This document shows positions 20,189 through 28,710 of a stretch of 64,000 nucleotides of DNA, one piece after another; position 1 is the stretch's first letter; every line of letters starts with the position of its first letter. The notes below the pieces were generated by a model. It saw only the letters and a program-made list of their open reading frames with translations. It was not told the origin of the DNA and did no database searches. This DNA comes from Pseudomonas sp. FP2196 (GTDB lineage Bacteria > Pseudomonadota > Gammaproteobacteria > Pseudomonadales > Pseudomonadaceae). The position numbers and the translations under genes are program-made. Location of the stretch: the NCBI RefSeq assembly GCF_030687715.1, contig NZ_CP117445.1, positions 5,445,501 through 5,509,500 on the forward strand, given 5' to 3'.

Positions 20189-20661
20189 TTGGCCTCCAAC
20201 TGCGCCAGCAGGCTGACCATTTCCAGAGCGGACAGGGCAGCTTCAGCACCTTTGTTACCGGCCTTGGTGCCGGAACGTTCGATGGCTTGCTCGATGGAAT
20301 CAACGGTCAGGACGCCGAAAGCGACCGGCACGCCGAACTCCATGGACACCTGGGCCAGGCCCTTGGTGCATTCGCCCGCCACGTATTCGAAGTGCGGAGT
20401 ACCGCCACGAATGACCGCGCCGAGGGCGATGATGGCTGCGAACTCGCCCTTCTGGGCGACTTTCTGCGCAACCAGCGGGATTTCGAAGGCGCCAGGGGCG
20501 CGGATGATGGTGATGTCGCTTTCGCTTACGCCGTGGCGAACCAGGGCATCAACTGCACCGCTGACCAGGCTTTCAACGACGAAGCTGTTGAAGCGGCCCA
20601 CTACCAAAGCGTAGCGGCCTTTAGGGGCGATGAAGGTACCTTCGATGGTCTTCAGGGTCAT
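20185..20661 (-). CDS. ribH: 6,7-dimethyl-8-ribityllumazine synthase
   Basis: 158 residues. Diagnostic stretches: [51 protein letters not shown] and [16 protein letters not shown]. It condenses 5-amino-6-ribitylaminouracil with 3,4-dihydroxybutanone phosphate (from RibBA) to lumazine, the substrate of riboflavin synthase. It usually assembles into shells. Pseudomonas annotation often calls it ribE; ribH is used here. Confidence 0.97.
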   Translation of the reverse strand: MTLKTIEGTFIAPKGRYALVVGRFNSFVVESLVSGAVDALVRHGVSESDITIIRAPGAFEIPLVAQKVAQKGEFAAIIALGAVIRGGTPHFEYVAGECTKGLAQVSMEFGVPVAFGVLTVDSIEQAIERSGTKAGNKGAEAALSALEMVSLLAQLEAK

Positions 20662-20720
20662 TCGTCAGATCTCTTAAAGAGCCGGGACGCGTCTCGTACG
20701 CATCCCTCAGTGATATTAGC

Positions 20721-20810
20721 TGTGGCGAGGGGATTTATCCCCGATGGACTGCGTAGCAGTCCCAAAACAGGGGCCGCTGCGCAGCCTTCGGGATAAATCC
20801 CCTCACCACA
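20721..20810. repeat. Paired extragenic palindrome (GGGGATTTATCCCC family)
   Basis: Left arm TGTGGCGAGGGGATTTATCC, right arm the near-complement ending CCTCACCACA, with an inner GACTGCGTAGCAGTC stem between them. It occupies the gap between ribBA and ribH. No FMN riboswitch core is seen in this gap. Confidence 0.8.
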
Positions 20811-20846
20811 AGAATCCATGTCAACAATGTCGGAAACAACCGGTCA

Positions 20847-21938
20847 TTATTCGGAGGGCACGTATTCTACAACTTCCAGATCGAAACCGGATATCGCATT
20901 AAATTTCATGGGTGCCGACATCAAGCGCATTTTGCGCACGCCGAGGTCGCGCAGGATCTGCGAACCGGCACCGACGATGCTGTAAGTGGTCGGTTTTTTC
21001 ACCACAGCCTGATCCGCGGTTTCACGGATATGCGCCAGCAGCACGTCGCCATCGAGCGGGTGACCGAGCAACAGCACTACACCGCTGCCAGCCTCGGCAA
21101 CCGCCGTCATGGCGGCGCGCAGGCTCCAGCGACCCGGTTGCTTGACCATCAACAGGTCGCGCAGCGGGTCCATGTTGTGTACGCGAACCAGGGTTGGCTC
21201 TTCGGCGCAAACATTGCCCAGCGTCAGGGCCATGTGCACGTCGCCTTCCACGGAATCACGATAGGTCACCAGGTTGAATTGGCCCAGTTCGCTGTCCAGT
21301 GGCTGCTCGGCAATCCGCTGAACGGTACGTTCGTGGATCATCCGGTAGTGAATCAGGTCGGCAATGGTGCCGATCTTGATGTTGTGTTCGGCGGCGAAGG
21401 CTTCCAGCTCGGTGCGACGGGACATGGTGCCGTCGTCGTTCATCACTTCGCAGATCACACCGCTCGGCTCAAAACCGGCCATGCGCGCCAGGTCGCAAGC
21501 GGCTTCGGTGTGGCCGGCGCGCGCCAGGGTGCCACCGGCCTGCGCCATCAGCGGGAAGATGTGGCCCGGGCTGACGATGTCTTCCGCCTTGGCGTCTTTG
21601 GCGGCAGCCGCTTGCACGGTGCGCGCACGGTCGGCGGCAGAGATACCCGTGGTGACGCCTTCGGCGGCTTCGATCGACACGGTGAACTTGGTGCCGAAAC
21701 CGGAACCGTTGCGTGGCGCCATCAGTGGCAGCTTCAGCAGCTCGCAGCGCTCGCGGCTCATCGGCATGCAGATCAGACCACGGGCGTGCTTGGCCATGAA
21801 GTTGATGTGCTCGGCCTTGCAGCATTCGGCGGCCATGATCAGGTCGCCTTCGTTCTCGCGGTCTTCGTCATCCATGAGGATGACCATCTTGCCTTGGCGG
21901 ATGTCTTCAACCAGTTCTTCGATGCTATTGAGCGCCAC
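20847..21938 (-). CDS. ribBA: 3,4-DHBP synthase with degenerate GTP cyclohydrolase II domain
   Basis: 363 residues. The N-terminal ~200 residues are a full RibB domain: DDEDRENEGDLIMAAE, ARGLICMPM, GTTGIS-like VTTGISAADRA, and SPGHIFPLMAQAGG; it makes dihydroxybutanone phosphate from ribulose 5-phosphate. The C-terminal domain has the RibA fold (RVHNMDPLRDLL) but lacks all three zinc cysteines: where RibA has SEC...CDC, this reads NMD...PGR (about residues 255-270). It is therefore probably monofunctional, with RibA supplied at 16564-17181. It lies 16 nt after ribE. Confidence 0.95.
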   Translation of the reverse strand: MALNSIEELVEDIRQGKMVILMDDEDRENEGDLIMAAECCKAEHINFMAKHARGLICMPMSRERCELLKLPLMAPRNGSGFGTKFTVSIEAAEGVTTGISAADRARTVQAAAAKDAKAEDIVSPGHIFPLMAQAGGTLARAGHTEAACDLARMAGFEPSGVICEVMNDDGTMSRRTELEAFAAEHNIKIGTIADLIHYRMIHERTVQRIAEQPLDSELGQFNLVTYRDSVEGDVHMALTLGNVCAEEPTLVRVHNMDPLRDLLMVKQPGRWSLRAAMTAVAEAGSGVVLLLGHPLDGDVLLAHIRETADQAVVKKPTTYSIVGAGSQILRDLGVRKMRLMSAPMKFNAISGFDLEVVEYVPSE

Positions 21939-21954
21939 AAGGCACCCCCTTCAG

Positions 21955-22620
21955 TCAGGATTTGAGGTAGCCGTTGGCGGCCAGAAAGCTTTCAGTGATC
22001 GTGCCGCCCGATGCAGGCTCTGCAGCCTTGTCACCCAGCAACAGACGCTCCAGATAACGCGCCAGCAAGTCGACTTCCAGGTTCACCCGGCGACCTGGCT
22101 TGTAGGACGCCATGATGGTTTCGCTCAGGGTGTGCGGAATGATCGTAAGCATGAATTCGGCGCCATCGACCGCGTTCACGGTCAGGCTGGTGCCGTCGAC
22201 GGTGACCGAGCCTTTATGGGCGATGTACTTGGCCAGCTCTTTCGGCGCGCGGATGCGAAATTCCACGGCGCGGGCATTGTCGCTACGCGAAACCACTTCA
22301 CCGACACCGTCGACGTGACCGCTGACCAGATGCCCGCCGAGACGGGTGGTCGGGGTCAGGGCTTTTTCCAGATTGACCGGGCTGCCGCTTTTCAGGTCGT
22401 TCATGGCGGTGCAGTCGAGGGTTTCGCGGCTGACGTCGGCAGCGAAGCCGTCGCCCGGCAGTTCAACGGCCGTCAGGCAGACGCCGTTGACCGCGATGCT
22501 GTCGCCGAGTTTGACGTCGCTCAGGTCGAGCTTGCCGGTTTCAACATGCACCCGTACATCGCCGCCCTTTGGGGTCAGTGCACGGATGCTGCCGATGGAT
22601 TCGATGATGCCGGTAAACAT
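21955..22620 (-). CDS. ribE: Riboflavin synthase (alpha chain)
   Basis: 221 residues with the duplicated lumazine-binding fold: MFTGIIESIGSI at the start, GDSIAVNGVCLTAVEL in the first repeat and GSVTVDGTSLTVNAVDG in the second. It dismutates two lumazines to riboflavin. It sits between ribD and ribBA on the same strand with short gaps (47 and 16 nt), so it is co-transcribed. Pseudomonas annotation often calls it ribC. Confidence 0.96.
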   Translation of the reverse strand: MFTGIIESIGSIRALTPKGGDVRVHVETGKLDLSDVKLGDSIAVNGVCLTAVELPGDGFAADVSRETLDCTAMNDLKSGSPVNLEKALTPTTRLGGHLVSGHVDGVGEVVSRSDNARAVEFRIRAPKELAKYIAHKGSVTVDGTSLTVNAVDGAEFMLTIIPHTLSETIMASYKPGRRVNLEVDLLARYLERLLLGDKAAEPASGGTITESFLAANGYLKS

Positions 22621-22667
22621 GGGGTTCTCCTTGAGAACGAAGCCAGCGCTAACGCGATGGCCGGGAA

Positions 22668-23801
22668 TTATACGCTCGCCGAATGAACGGGGATGGCAGT
22701 GACTCGCCAGTCATCGCCCACTGCGCGAATTTCAGTGATTTTCAGCTCGGGAGCATCCTTCATATAGCTCAGCGGCCAATCCAAAAGCGGACGCGCCGTA
22801 GAGCCTAGGAACTTGCCGGCGATAAAGATCACGAACTCATCGACCAGACCAAGCTGAGCAAAGGCACCGGCCAGGCGCGAACCAGCCTCGACCAGCACCT
22901 CGTTGACGCCTCGGTTGGCCAGTTCGATCAGCAACTGATGCAGATCGACCTGCCCGTCATCACCCGGCACGATCAGGCATTCCGGGCCGTTGGCGTATTG
23001 CTCTTCGACGGCCACGCAAGTGGCGACCAACGCCGGGCCAGCCTTGAAGAACGGCGCATCCAGCGGCACCCGCAGGCGTCCGTCGACCAGCACGCGCAGC
23101 GGTGGACGGCTCATGGCCAAGGCACTTTGTTCGGCATCCAGACCCAGTTCTTCAGCACGCACGGTCAGGCGTGCGCCATCGGCCAGCACTGTGTCGGCAC
23201 CGGTCAGCACCACCGCCGCCTGAGCGCGCAAACGCTGTACAGCGGAACGCGCCGCAGGGCCGGTGATCCATTGGCTCTCGCCGCTTTCCATCGCCGTGCG
23301 GCCGTCGAGGCTCATGGCCAATTTGACCCGCACGAACGGCAAGCCGTGTTCCATGCGCTTCAGAAAACCTTGATTGAGCTTGCGCGCCTCGCCTTCAAGC
23401 ACGCCGCTTTCGGTGGCGATACCGGCATCGGCCAGACGCTGCAAGCCACGGCCCGCCACTTGCGGATTCGGATCACGCATCGCCGCCACCACTCGAGCAA
23501 CGCCGGCATTCACCAGCGCCTCGGCGCACGGCGGCGTCCGGCCATGGTGGCTGCAAGGTTCAAGGGTGACGTAAGCGGTGGCGCCCCGGGCCAGTTCACC
23601 GGCAGCGCGCAGGGCGTGGACTTCGGCGTGGGGTTCGCCCGCGCGTTCGTGCCAACCTTCGCCGACAATCTGCCCGTCCCGCACCACCACGCAGCCAACC
23701 CGAGGATTGGGGTGCGTGGTGTAGTGACCTTTGCGCGCCAGTTCCAGCGCGCGAGCCATGAAACGGGCGTCGAGGATGGCCTGCTCGGCGGCGCTGGTCA
23801 T
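22668..23801 (-). CDS. ribD: Bifunctional riboflavin deaminase/reductase
   Basis: 377 residues. The N-terminal deaminase has the zinc motif [11 protein letters not shown] and the [15 protein letters not shown] loop; the C-terminal reductase begins [14 protein letters not shown] and contains [16 protein letters not shown]. It performs the second and third steps from the RibA product. The start overlaps the nrdR stop (ATGA). Confidence 0.96.
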   Translation of the reverse strand: MTSAAEQAILDARFMARALELARKGHYTTHPNPRVGCVVVRDGQIVGEGWHERAGEPHAEVHALRAAGELARGATAYVTLEPCSHHGRTPPCAEALVNAGVARVVAAMRDPNPQVAGRGLQRLADAGIATESGVLEGEARKLNQGFLKRMEHGLPFVRVKLAMSLDGRTAMESGESQWITGPAARSAVQRLRAQAAVVLTGADTVLADGARLTVRAEELGLDAEQSALAMSRPPLRVLVDGRLRVPLDAPFFKAGPALVATCVAVEEQYANGPECLIVPGDDGQVDLHQLLIELANRGVNEVLVEAGSRLAGAFAQLGLVDEFVIFIAGKFLGSTARPLLDWPLSYMKDAPELKITEIRAVGDDWRVTAIPVHSASV

Positions 23802-24262
23802 TCTTTCACCGGTTCGCGGGCGAGGCGGTCGATCTCTTCACGGAATTCGTTGAGGTCCTGGAAGCGCTTGTAGACCGAAGCGAAACGGATATAAGCGACC
23901 TCATCAAGCTTTTGCAGCTCGGCCATGACCAGTTCGCCGACCACGAGGGATTTGACCTCGCGTTCGCCCGTGGCGCGCAGCTTGTGCTTGATGTGAACCA
24001 GAGAGGATTCGAGGCGCTCGACGCTCACCGGACGCTTCTCCAGGGCGCGTTGCATGCCCGCGCGCAGTTTTTCTTCGTCGAACGGCTGGCGGCTGCCATC
24101 GGTTTTGATCAGGCGCGGCAACACCAGTTCGGCCGTCTCGAATGTCGTGAAACGTTCGCCGCAGGCCAGGCATTCACGCCGGCGGCGCACCTGTTCGCCC
24201 TCGGCGACCAGACGCGAGTCGATGACCTTGGTGTCGTTGGCACCGCAGAAGGGACAGTGCAT
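23798..24262 (-). CDS. nrdR: Transcriptional repressor NrdR
   Basis: 154 residues from MHCPFCG; an in-frame extension to 24319 is spurious. The zinc ribbon is complete (C3, C6, C31, C34) and is followed by an ATP-cone (about residues 49-139). NrdR represses ribonucleotide reductase genes in response to (d)ATP. It heads the nrdR-ribD-ribE-ribBA-ribH-nusB-thiL-pgpA run, a common proteobacterial arrangement. Confidence 0.97.
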   Translation of the reverse strand: MHCPFCGANDTKVIDSRLVAEGEQVRRRRECLACGERFTTFETAELVLPRLIKTDGSRQPFDEEKLRAGMQRALEKRPVSVERLESSLVHIKHKLRATGEREVKSLVVGELVMAELQKLDEVAYIRFASVYKRFQDLNEFREEIDRLAREPVKE

Positions 24263-24390
24263 GGTGGCTGGCAACAAAAAAAGGGAGGGCCATGGTAGCG
24301 CATCCCGGTGGCAAGACAAGCCATAGGGTTTGCGGTATACAGACTGGCATGATCGTTTGATCCATGGATTTCATTTTGCCGGAGCTGCCA

Positions 24391-24855
24391 ATGTCGTTAC
24401 GTCCGCTCGTTTTGCTCAGTCTTTTCAGCCTGCTGGTGGCCTGTGGCAGCGATGCACCCAAGCCTCAGCCGCCAACGCCAGGCCCGGCGCCACAGCAGGC
24501 GCAGAAAAAAGCCAAAGAGGCCGCCGACCTCGGCCCGCTGCCAGCCTATCAACGTGAACTGAGCGGCACCCTGCAAGGCGTGCCGGCCGGTGCCGAAGTC
24601 GAACTCGCGCTCCTGGTGATCGATGCAAAAGATCGCCCGCAGCAATTGCTCGCCAGTTCCAGCCTGATCGGCAACAACCAGATCCTGCCGTTCCACGTGC
24701 GCTTCAATCCCGAGGCCTTCCCGGCCGGGGCGCGGGTTGAATTGCGTGGCCGCGCCAGCCAGTCGGGTCAATTGATCCTGCATCTGCCGTCGCAAACCAT
24801 TACCCAGCCGACCACTCAGGCATTGGGACAACTGCAATTCGTCAAAGCACCATGA
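24391..24855 (+). CDS. YbaY-family lipoprotein
   Basis: 154 residues from the ATG that directly precedes the lipoprotein signal (MSLRPLVLLSLFSLLVACGS, lipobox LVAC). An upstream in-frame ATG at 24364 would add nine residues. A Pro-rich linker is followed by a beta-sandwich with SGTLQGVPAGAEVELALLVI, the YbaY/YscW-like pattern seen in outer-membrane lipoproteins. Function is unknown. The stop overlaps the methyltransferase start (ATGA). Confidence 0.82.
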   Translation: MSLRPLVLLSLFSLLVACGSDAPKPQPPTPGPAPQQAQKKAKEAADLGPLPAYQRELSGTLQGVPAGAEVELALLVIDAKDRPQQLLASSSLIGNNQILPFHVRFNPEAFPAGARVELRGRASQSGQLILHLPSQTITQPTTQALGQLQFVKAP

Positions 24856-25508
24856 ATGCACCGCTCGACCTGCAACAGGCATTGGGTGAACTGCTCGGCG
24901 ACGCCAGACTGAAAGCCTGTGCGTTGCCGGACACCGATTTGCAGTTGTGGCTGATCGACGGCGACAACATGGCGCGCGAATTCAGCCAGGAAGAAACCCA
25001 ACGAATTCTGCACGAGCCGCCTTACTGGAGTTTTTGCTGGGCCAGTGGCCTGGCGGTGGCGCGTTATCTGGCGGAGTTTCCCGAATGGGTGCGCGGCAAG
25101 CGGGTGCTGGATTTTGGCGCGGGCTCCGGCATCGCCGCGATTGCGGCGGTGAAGGCCGGGGCGCTGGAAGTGGTGGCCTGCGACCTGGATCCGCTGGCGA
25201 TTGCCGCGTGCCGGGCGAATGCCGCGCTCAATGATGTGCAGATGAGTTATTCGACAGATTTCTTTGCCGAAGCGGATCGCTTTGATCTGATCCTGGTGGC
25301 GGATGTGTTGTATGACCGGGCGAACCTGGCGCTGCTCGATGCGTTTCTCAGCCGAGGGCGTGAAGCGCTGGTGGCAGATTCGCGGGTCAGGGATTTTCGC
25401 CATCCACTGTATGAGCGCATAGGAATGCTTGAGGCGATGACCTTGCCGGATCTGGCTGAGCCTGAAGAGTTCAGACATGTCAGCCTTTACCATGCGCGGC
25501 GTGACTGA
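24852..25508 (+). CDS. Class I SAM-dependent methyltransferase, ETFB-lysine type
   Basis: 218 residues. Motif I reads RVLDFGAGSGIAAIAAVKAG (about residues 85-104), motif II ACDLDPLAIAACRANA, and the post-motif ILVADVLYDR. The PPYWSFCWASGLAVARYL stretch before motif I is typical of the METTL20/nicotinamide-N-methylase-like group that methylates protein lysines such as electron-transfer flavoprotein beta. The substrate here is unproven. It overlaps the upstream lipoprotein gene by 4 nt. Confidence 0.82.
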   Translation: MNAPLDLQQALGELLGDARLKACALPDTDLQLWLIDGDNMAREFSQEETQRILHEPPYWSFCWASGLAVARYLAEFPEWVRGKRVLDFGAGSGIAAIAAVKAGALEVVACDLDPLAIAACRANAALNDVQMSYSTDFFAEADRFDLILVADVLYDRANLALLDAFLSRGREALVADSRVRDFRHPLYERIGMLEAMTLPDLAEPEEFRHVSLYHARRD

Positions 25509-25514
25509 CGCTGC

Positions 25515-25618
25515 CAAAAGATCGCAGCCTTCGGCAGCTTCTACAGGTTCTGTGTCAATCCGCAAAATTGGCGGCGAACCCGATTACTGTAGGAGCTGCC
25601 GAAGGCTGCGATCTTTTG
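25515..25618. repeat. REP pair in tail-to-tail order (TGTAGGAGCTGCCG family)
   Basis: Unlike the other copies, the AAAAGATCGCAG ends point outward and the CTACAG/CTGTAG ends point inward, about 40 nt apart. The right arm (25587-25618) ends 46 nt before ybbN; its partner arm in inverted sense is at 26538-26572 just after ybbN. Confidence 0.8.
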
Positions 25619-25664
25619 CGGCACCGCTTATAGTGCGTTCATTGATGCTTAGAAGAGATCCCCC

Positions 25665-26537
25665 ATGAGTCAGCCAACGCCGTACATCTTCGACGCCACG
25701 ACTGCCGATTTCGACCAGTCGGTGATCGAGGCTTCCTTCAATAAACCCGTGCTGGTGGATTTCTGGGCCGAATGGTGTGCGCCGTGCAAGGCGCTGATGC
25801 CGATGCTGCAAGGCATTGCCGAGAGCTATCAGGGCGAGTTGCTGCTGGCCAAGGTCAACTGCGACATCGAGCAGGACATCGTTGCCCGCTTCGGCATTCG
25901 CAGCCTGCCGACCGTGGTGCTGTTCAAGGACGGACAACCGGTTGACGGCTTTGCCGGTGCACAACCGGAATCCGCCGTACGTGCCTTGCTCGAACCCCAT
26001 GTGCAGATGCCGGCGCCGGCGGCTGCCGATCCGTTCGAACAGGCTCAGGCCTTGTTCGATGACGGTCGTTACGCCGATGCCGAAGCCGCGTTGGTGGTGA
26101 TGCTCAATGAAGACAACACCAATGCCAAGGCGTTGATCCTGTACGCCCGTTGCCTGACTGAGCGCGGGGAACTGGATGAAGCGCAAACCGTGCTCGACGC
26201 GGTCAAGAGTGATGAGCACAAAGCCGCGCTCGCCGGGGCGAAGGCGCAGATCAAATTTCTGGGCCTTGCCCGCGACCTGCCGGACGCTGCCGACCTGAAA
26301 GCGCGTTTGGCGAAAGATCCGCAGGACGATGAGGCGGTGTATCAACTGGCGATCCAGCAACTGGCTCGTCAGCAATATGAAGCGGCGCTGGAGGCGTTGC
26401 TCAAGTTGTTCATCCGCAACCGCAGCTATGGCGAAGGTTTGCCGCACAAGACTTTGCTGCAGGTGTTTGAGCTGTTGGGCAACGATCACCCTTTGGTGGG
26501 TGTTTACCGTCGCAAGATGTTCGCTGCGCTTTATTAA
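25665..26537 (+). CDS. ybbN: Thioredoxin-fold co-chaperone YbbN (CnoX)
   Basis: 290 residues. An N-terminal thioredoxin domain has WCAPCK with both cysteines (C38, C41), then IRSLPTVVLFKDG; the rest (about 125-290) is TPR-like helical repeats (DPFEQAQALFDDGRYADAE). E. coli CnoX holds unfolded proteins for DnaK and GroEL under oxidative stress and has SQHC in place of CxxC; the present CAPC motif suggests redox activity may be kept. The ribosome-binding site is AGAAGAGATC. The gene is bracketed by palindromic repeats. Confidence 0.93.
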   Translation: MSQPTPYIFDATTADFDQSVIEASFNKPVLVDFWAEWCAPCKALMPMLQGIAESYQGELLLAKVNCDIEQDIVARFGIRSLPTVVLFKDGQPVDGFAGAQPESAVRALLEPHVQMPAPAAADPFEQAQALFDDGRYADAEAALVVMLNEDNTNAKALILYARCLTERGELDEAQTVLDAVKSDEHKAALAGAKAQIKFLGLARDLPDAADLKARLAKDPQDDEAVYQLAIQQLARQQYEAALEALLKLFIRNRSYGEGLPHKTLLQVFELLGNDHPLVGVYRRKMFAALY

Positions 26538-26680
26538 GATCAAAAGATCGCAGCGTGCCGCAGCGCCTACAGGGGATCGTGGACCACCCGTTTTGCAGAT
26601 GTACGCAGATCGCGGGCGCCACACCGTTTTGCGGGTGAATGCTGAACCTGTAGGAGCTGCCGCAGGCTGCGATCTTTTGC
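26538..26680. repeat. REP pair in tail-to-tail order after ybbN
   Basis: The left arm (26538-26572, GATCAAAAGATCGCAG to CTACAG) starts at the ybbN stop and carries the GTGCCGCAGCGCC variant. The right arm (26648-26680) is CTGTAGGAGCTGCCGCAGGC to GATCTTTT. About 75 nt of non-repeat sequence lies between. Arrangement mirrors the pair before ybbN. Confidence 0.8.
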
Positions 26681-26689
26681 CTTGGCGCT

Positions 26690-27046
26690 CTATTCGATCC
26701 AGCTGTAAAGCGGCGTATCCCCGCCGCTCAGCACTTTTACGTCCGAACTGTGGCGCAGTCGTACCAGCAGGCGCTTGCCTGACACCGCGTTGCCAGACAG
26801 GCCTTCCAGTTGCTCGAGCAGATCCGGCCCGCTGAGTTGCCCGGCCTTGCGCAGCAAATCCCTGGCAACCTGCCACAACGCATCGTCCTGATTCTGCGGT
26901 TTCGCCGCCGGAGCCGCAGCGGTCGCCGCTTGCACAATCGCTGGCTGCGCACCAAGGGCCGCGCCCAGCTTCGCCCAGTCGCCGTCATCCAGTTCTACTG
27001 TCAAATCCACCGGCACCTCGCCGACGGTTCCGCGTATCCGCAACAT
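26690..27046 (-). CDS. Small conserved protein of unknown function
   Basis: 118 residues, no signal peptide or membrane segment. The N-terminal half begins with a short beta region (MLRIRGTVGEVPVDLTVELDD is its opening, positions 1-21), then an Ala/Pro linker; the C-terminal half (about 55-118) is helical with LLEQLEGLSGNAVSGKRLLV and ends SWIE. I recall a similar small gene next to ybbN in P. aeruginosa (PA4062). No function can be given. It faces a palindromic repeat at its 3' end. Confidence 0.65.
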   Translation of the reverse strand: MLRIRGTVGEVPVDLTVELDDGDWAKLGAALGAQPAIVQAATAAAPAAKPQNQDDALWQVARDLLRKAGQLSGPDLLEQLEGLSGNAVSGKRLLVRLRHSSDVKVLSGGDTPLYSWIE

Positions 27047-27181
27047 TGAGTTCGCTCCCGCACATTTCTGACCTGCATGCTCCCACGGGACTTGTGTAAC
27101 GCCAAGCGCACAGCATCACAGGCCTCTGGTTTTTATCGAACAATCGTCTACATTGGTCTCTTTTCCATGGGAAGGATGCCC

Positions 27182-27763
27182 ATGTCTTCAGGACGAAAAC
27201 TGGCCTCAAAGGGAGGCCCTACCTCTACGGGTGGAGTGATACTTGAGGGAAATGAGAACCTCAATATCGAAGGAAAGATCATCGCCTCCATCGGACAACT
27301 CGCCAGTTGTCCGGTTTGCGGTCCCGGCAAAGGTCCGATCGTGGCGGTGGGCGAAAGAACACTGATATTGCCTGCTGGCCCCGCTGCCTTGGTAGATGAC
27401 TATGTCGCCTGCGGCTGCCCACCCATGTCCAACAAACTGCTGCCTCAACAACACAGTGGTTTTGCCGGAATAGGGCGCCCCGCCCCTATCGACATGGGGC
27501 CACCGATTGTCGCGCTGACTTCGTATCGTTATCTGCAGGTGATCATCGAACGCTTGGATGATGTCGAAAAGCCCGGACTGTCCTACAAACTCAAGGACAA
27601 GAAAAAGGTGGCTGTCTTGCAAGACAGCACCTGCAGCACCACGGGTGAAGGATGCGAACACTCAGTAGACAACCACGCGGATTACGACACCCTGTTGGTC
27701 GGTGAAGATTCCGAGTGGACGTTTTATGCGTACGAAGAACCCTTGCAGCAGGACCTGTCATGA
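27182..27763 (+). CDS. PAAR-domain protein, candidate type VI spike tip
   Basis: 193 residues from the ATG spaced correctly after GAAGGA; other in-frame ATGs at 27167 and 27176 are possible. Residues about 10-85 match PAAR proteins: GGPTSTGGVILEGNENL, VAVGERTLILPAGPAAL and VACGCP; cysteines C43, C46, C77 and C79 could be metal ligands. PAAR proteins cap the VgrG spike of type VI secretion systems and carry or recruit effectors. The C-terminal ~100 residues are a novel domain, perhaps a docking module for the next protein, whose start overlaps this stop (ATGA). Base composition is visibly AT-richer than neighbours, suggesting transfer. No other T6SS gene is in the window. Confidence 0.82.
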   Translation: MSSGRKLASKGGPTSTGGVILEGNENLNIEGKIIASIGQLASCPVCGPGKGPIVAVGERTLILPAGPAALVDDYVACGCPPMSNKLLPQQHSGFAGIGRPAPIDMGPPIVALTSYRYLQVIIERLDDVEKPGLSYKLKDKKKVAVLQDSTCSTTGEGCEHSVDNHADYDTLLVGEDSEWTFYAYEEPLQQDLS

Positions 27764-28710
27764 AATCGGAAATCAAACTGATCTTTAAAGACTTTCTGAT
27801 GCAACCACCAAAAGGCATCAAGTTTCAGATGCTGGTGGATGGATTGATCATCGACGACAACATTACTCAGAGCGATGACAAACCCCGAATTTACTCGCTC
27901 ATCTCTGACAAGGGGCAAACCGGCATCACGCTCTCGGGTACAAAGAAACTACCCTCGGTAAAAACCCGCGATAGCCACGAAGTTACTGTTCAGATCGTCG
28001 GCGCATCGGGAGCGACAAAGGCTATGCACACAGCCACGTTGACCGAAGGCAAATCACTGTCGATCGTCGCCGTCTCACCGTGGGTGAAGGTGCCCTTGTC
28101 CACAAGCGGTGCCGTTTCGAATGACACCTTTTACGAGGTGGAGTACGGGGTCAAACGCAAAAACGAGACCCGCACCGTAAAAGTAGTTATCCAGGATATG
28201 CCGCGCCGAATATTGATGGAGGCGCTTTCACACCGAGGTTCCACGCAATGGGCAGGTAACAAAAGCAAACAGTCTTTGGCGCATCCAACGCTAAAGCAAA
28301 GTGTGGAATTCCCGGCAAACACGAACAAATGCAATCTGTTTGTCTACGACGTGCTGACTTCGATCGGGGTCAATGTAGCGTTGATCGAACATGGAAAATC
28401 CAAATACCTGCCGTATTTCTCCAAGGTCAGCCCACCGCTGGCGGGTGAATGGGCCGACAGCGGACGACTTCTCAATAGCTGGAAAGTGGAACGTTCGCCT
28501 TTGCCGGGCGATGTCGGTGCTTATGCGGTCAATTACTCGGATGCCAGCGGGCACGTGGGTTTTGTCCTGACTCAGGGCGTCTGCATTTCCGCAGGCTGGG
28601 AGAAAGTAGAAGTCAATGATGCAGGCTTTCGTCATGCGTCGGGCAACGCAGTGGAAAGTGACCATGACTTCACCATTTTTCGACGTTACAAACACAGCAA
28701 ACCACAATGA
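27760..28710 (+). CDS. Putative type VI effector, Cys/His amidase-like C-terminus
   Basis: 316 residues starting at the ATGA overlap with the PAAR gene. Residues 1-145 look beta-rich with no signal peptide and could be a delivery domain. Residues about 180-310 show a papain/NlpC-like layout: NKCNLFVYDVL with Cys191, PLPGDVGAYAV, and SGHVGFVL with His265. That order (Cys in a helix, GDV strand, GHV strand) is the hallmark of peptidoglycan amidase or endopeptidase effectors. Coupling to a PAAR gene before and a membrane-anchored small protein after supports an effector-immunity pair. Catalytic activity is inferred only. AT-richer than surroundings. Confidence 0.72.
   Translation: MKSEIKLIFKDFLMQPPKGIKFQMLVDGLIIDDNITQSDDKPRIYSLISDKGQTGITLSGTKKLPSVKTRDSHEVTVQIVGASGATKAMHTATLTEGKSLSIVAVSPWVKVPLSTSGAVSNDTFYEVEYGVKRKNETRTVKVVIQDMPRRILMEALSHRGSTQWAGNKSKQSLAHPTLKQSVEFPANTNKCNLFVYDVLTSIGVNVALIEHGKSKYLPYFSKVSPPLAGEWADSGRLLNSWKVERSPLPGDVGAYAVNYSDASGHVGFVLTQGVCISAGWEKVEVNDAGFRHASGNAVESDHDFTIFRRYKHSKPQ

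Noticed and set aside
20662-20846. FMN riboswitch expected near riboflavin genes
   Set aside because: The gap is filled by a palindromic repeat and shows none of the conserved RFN core; the other rib gaps are too short.
21030-21965. A 311-codon open frame opposite ribBA
   Set aside because: Shadow of a clear RibBA gene; no ribosome-binding site or family signature.
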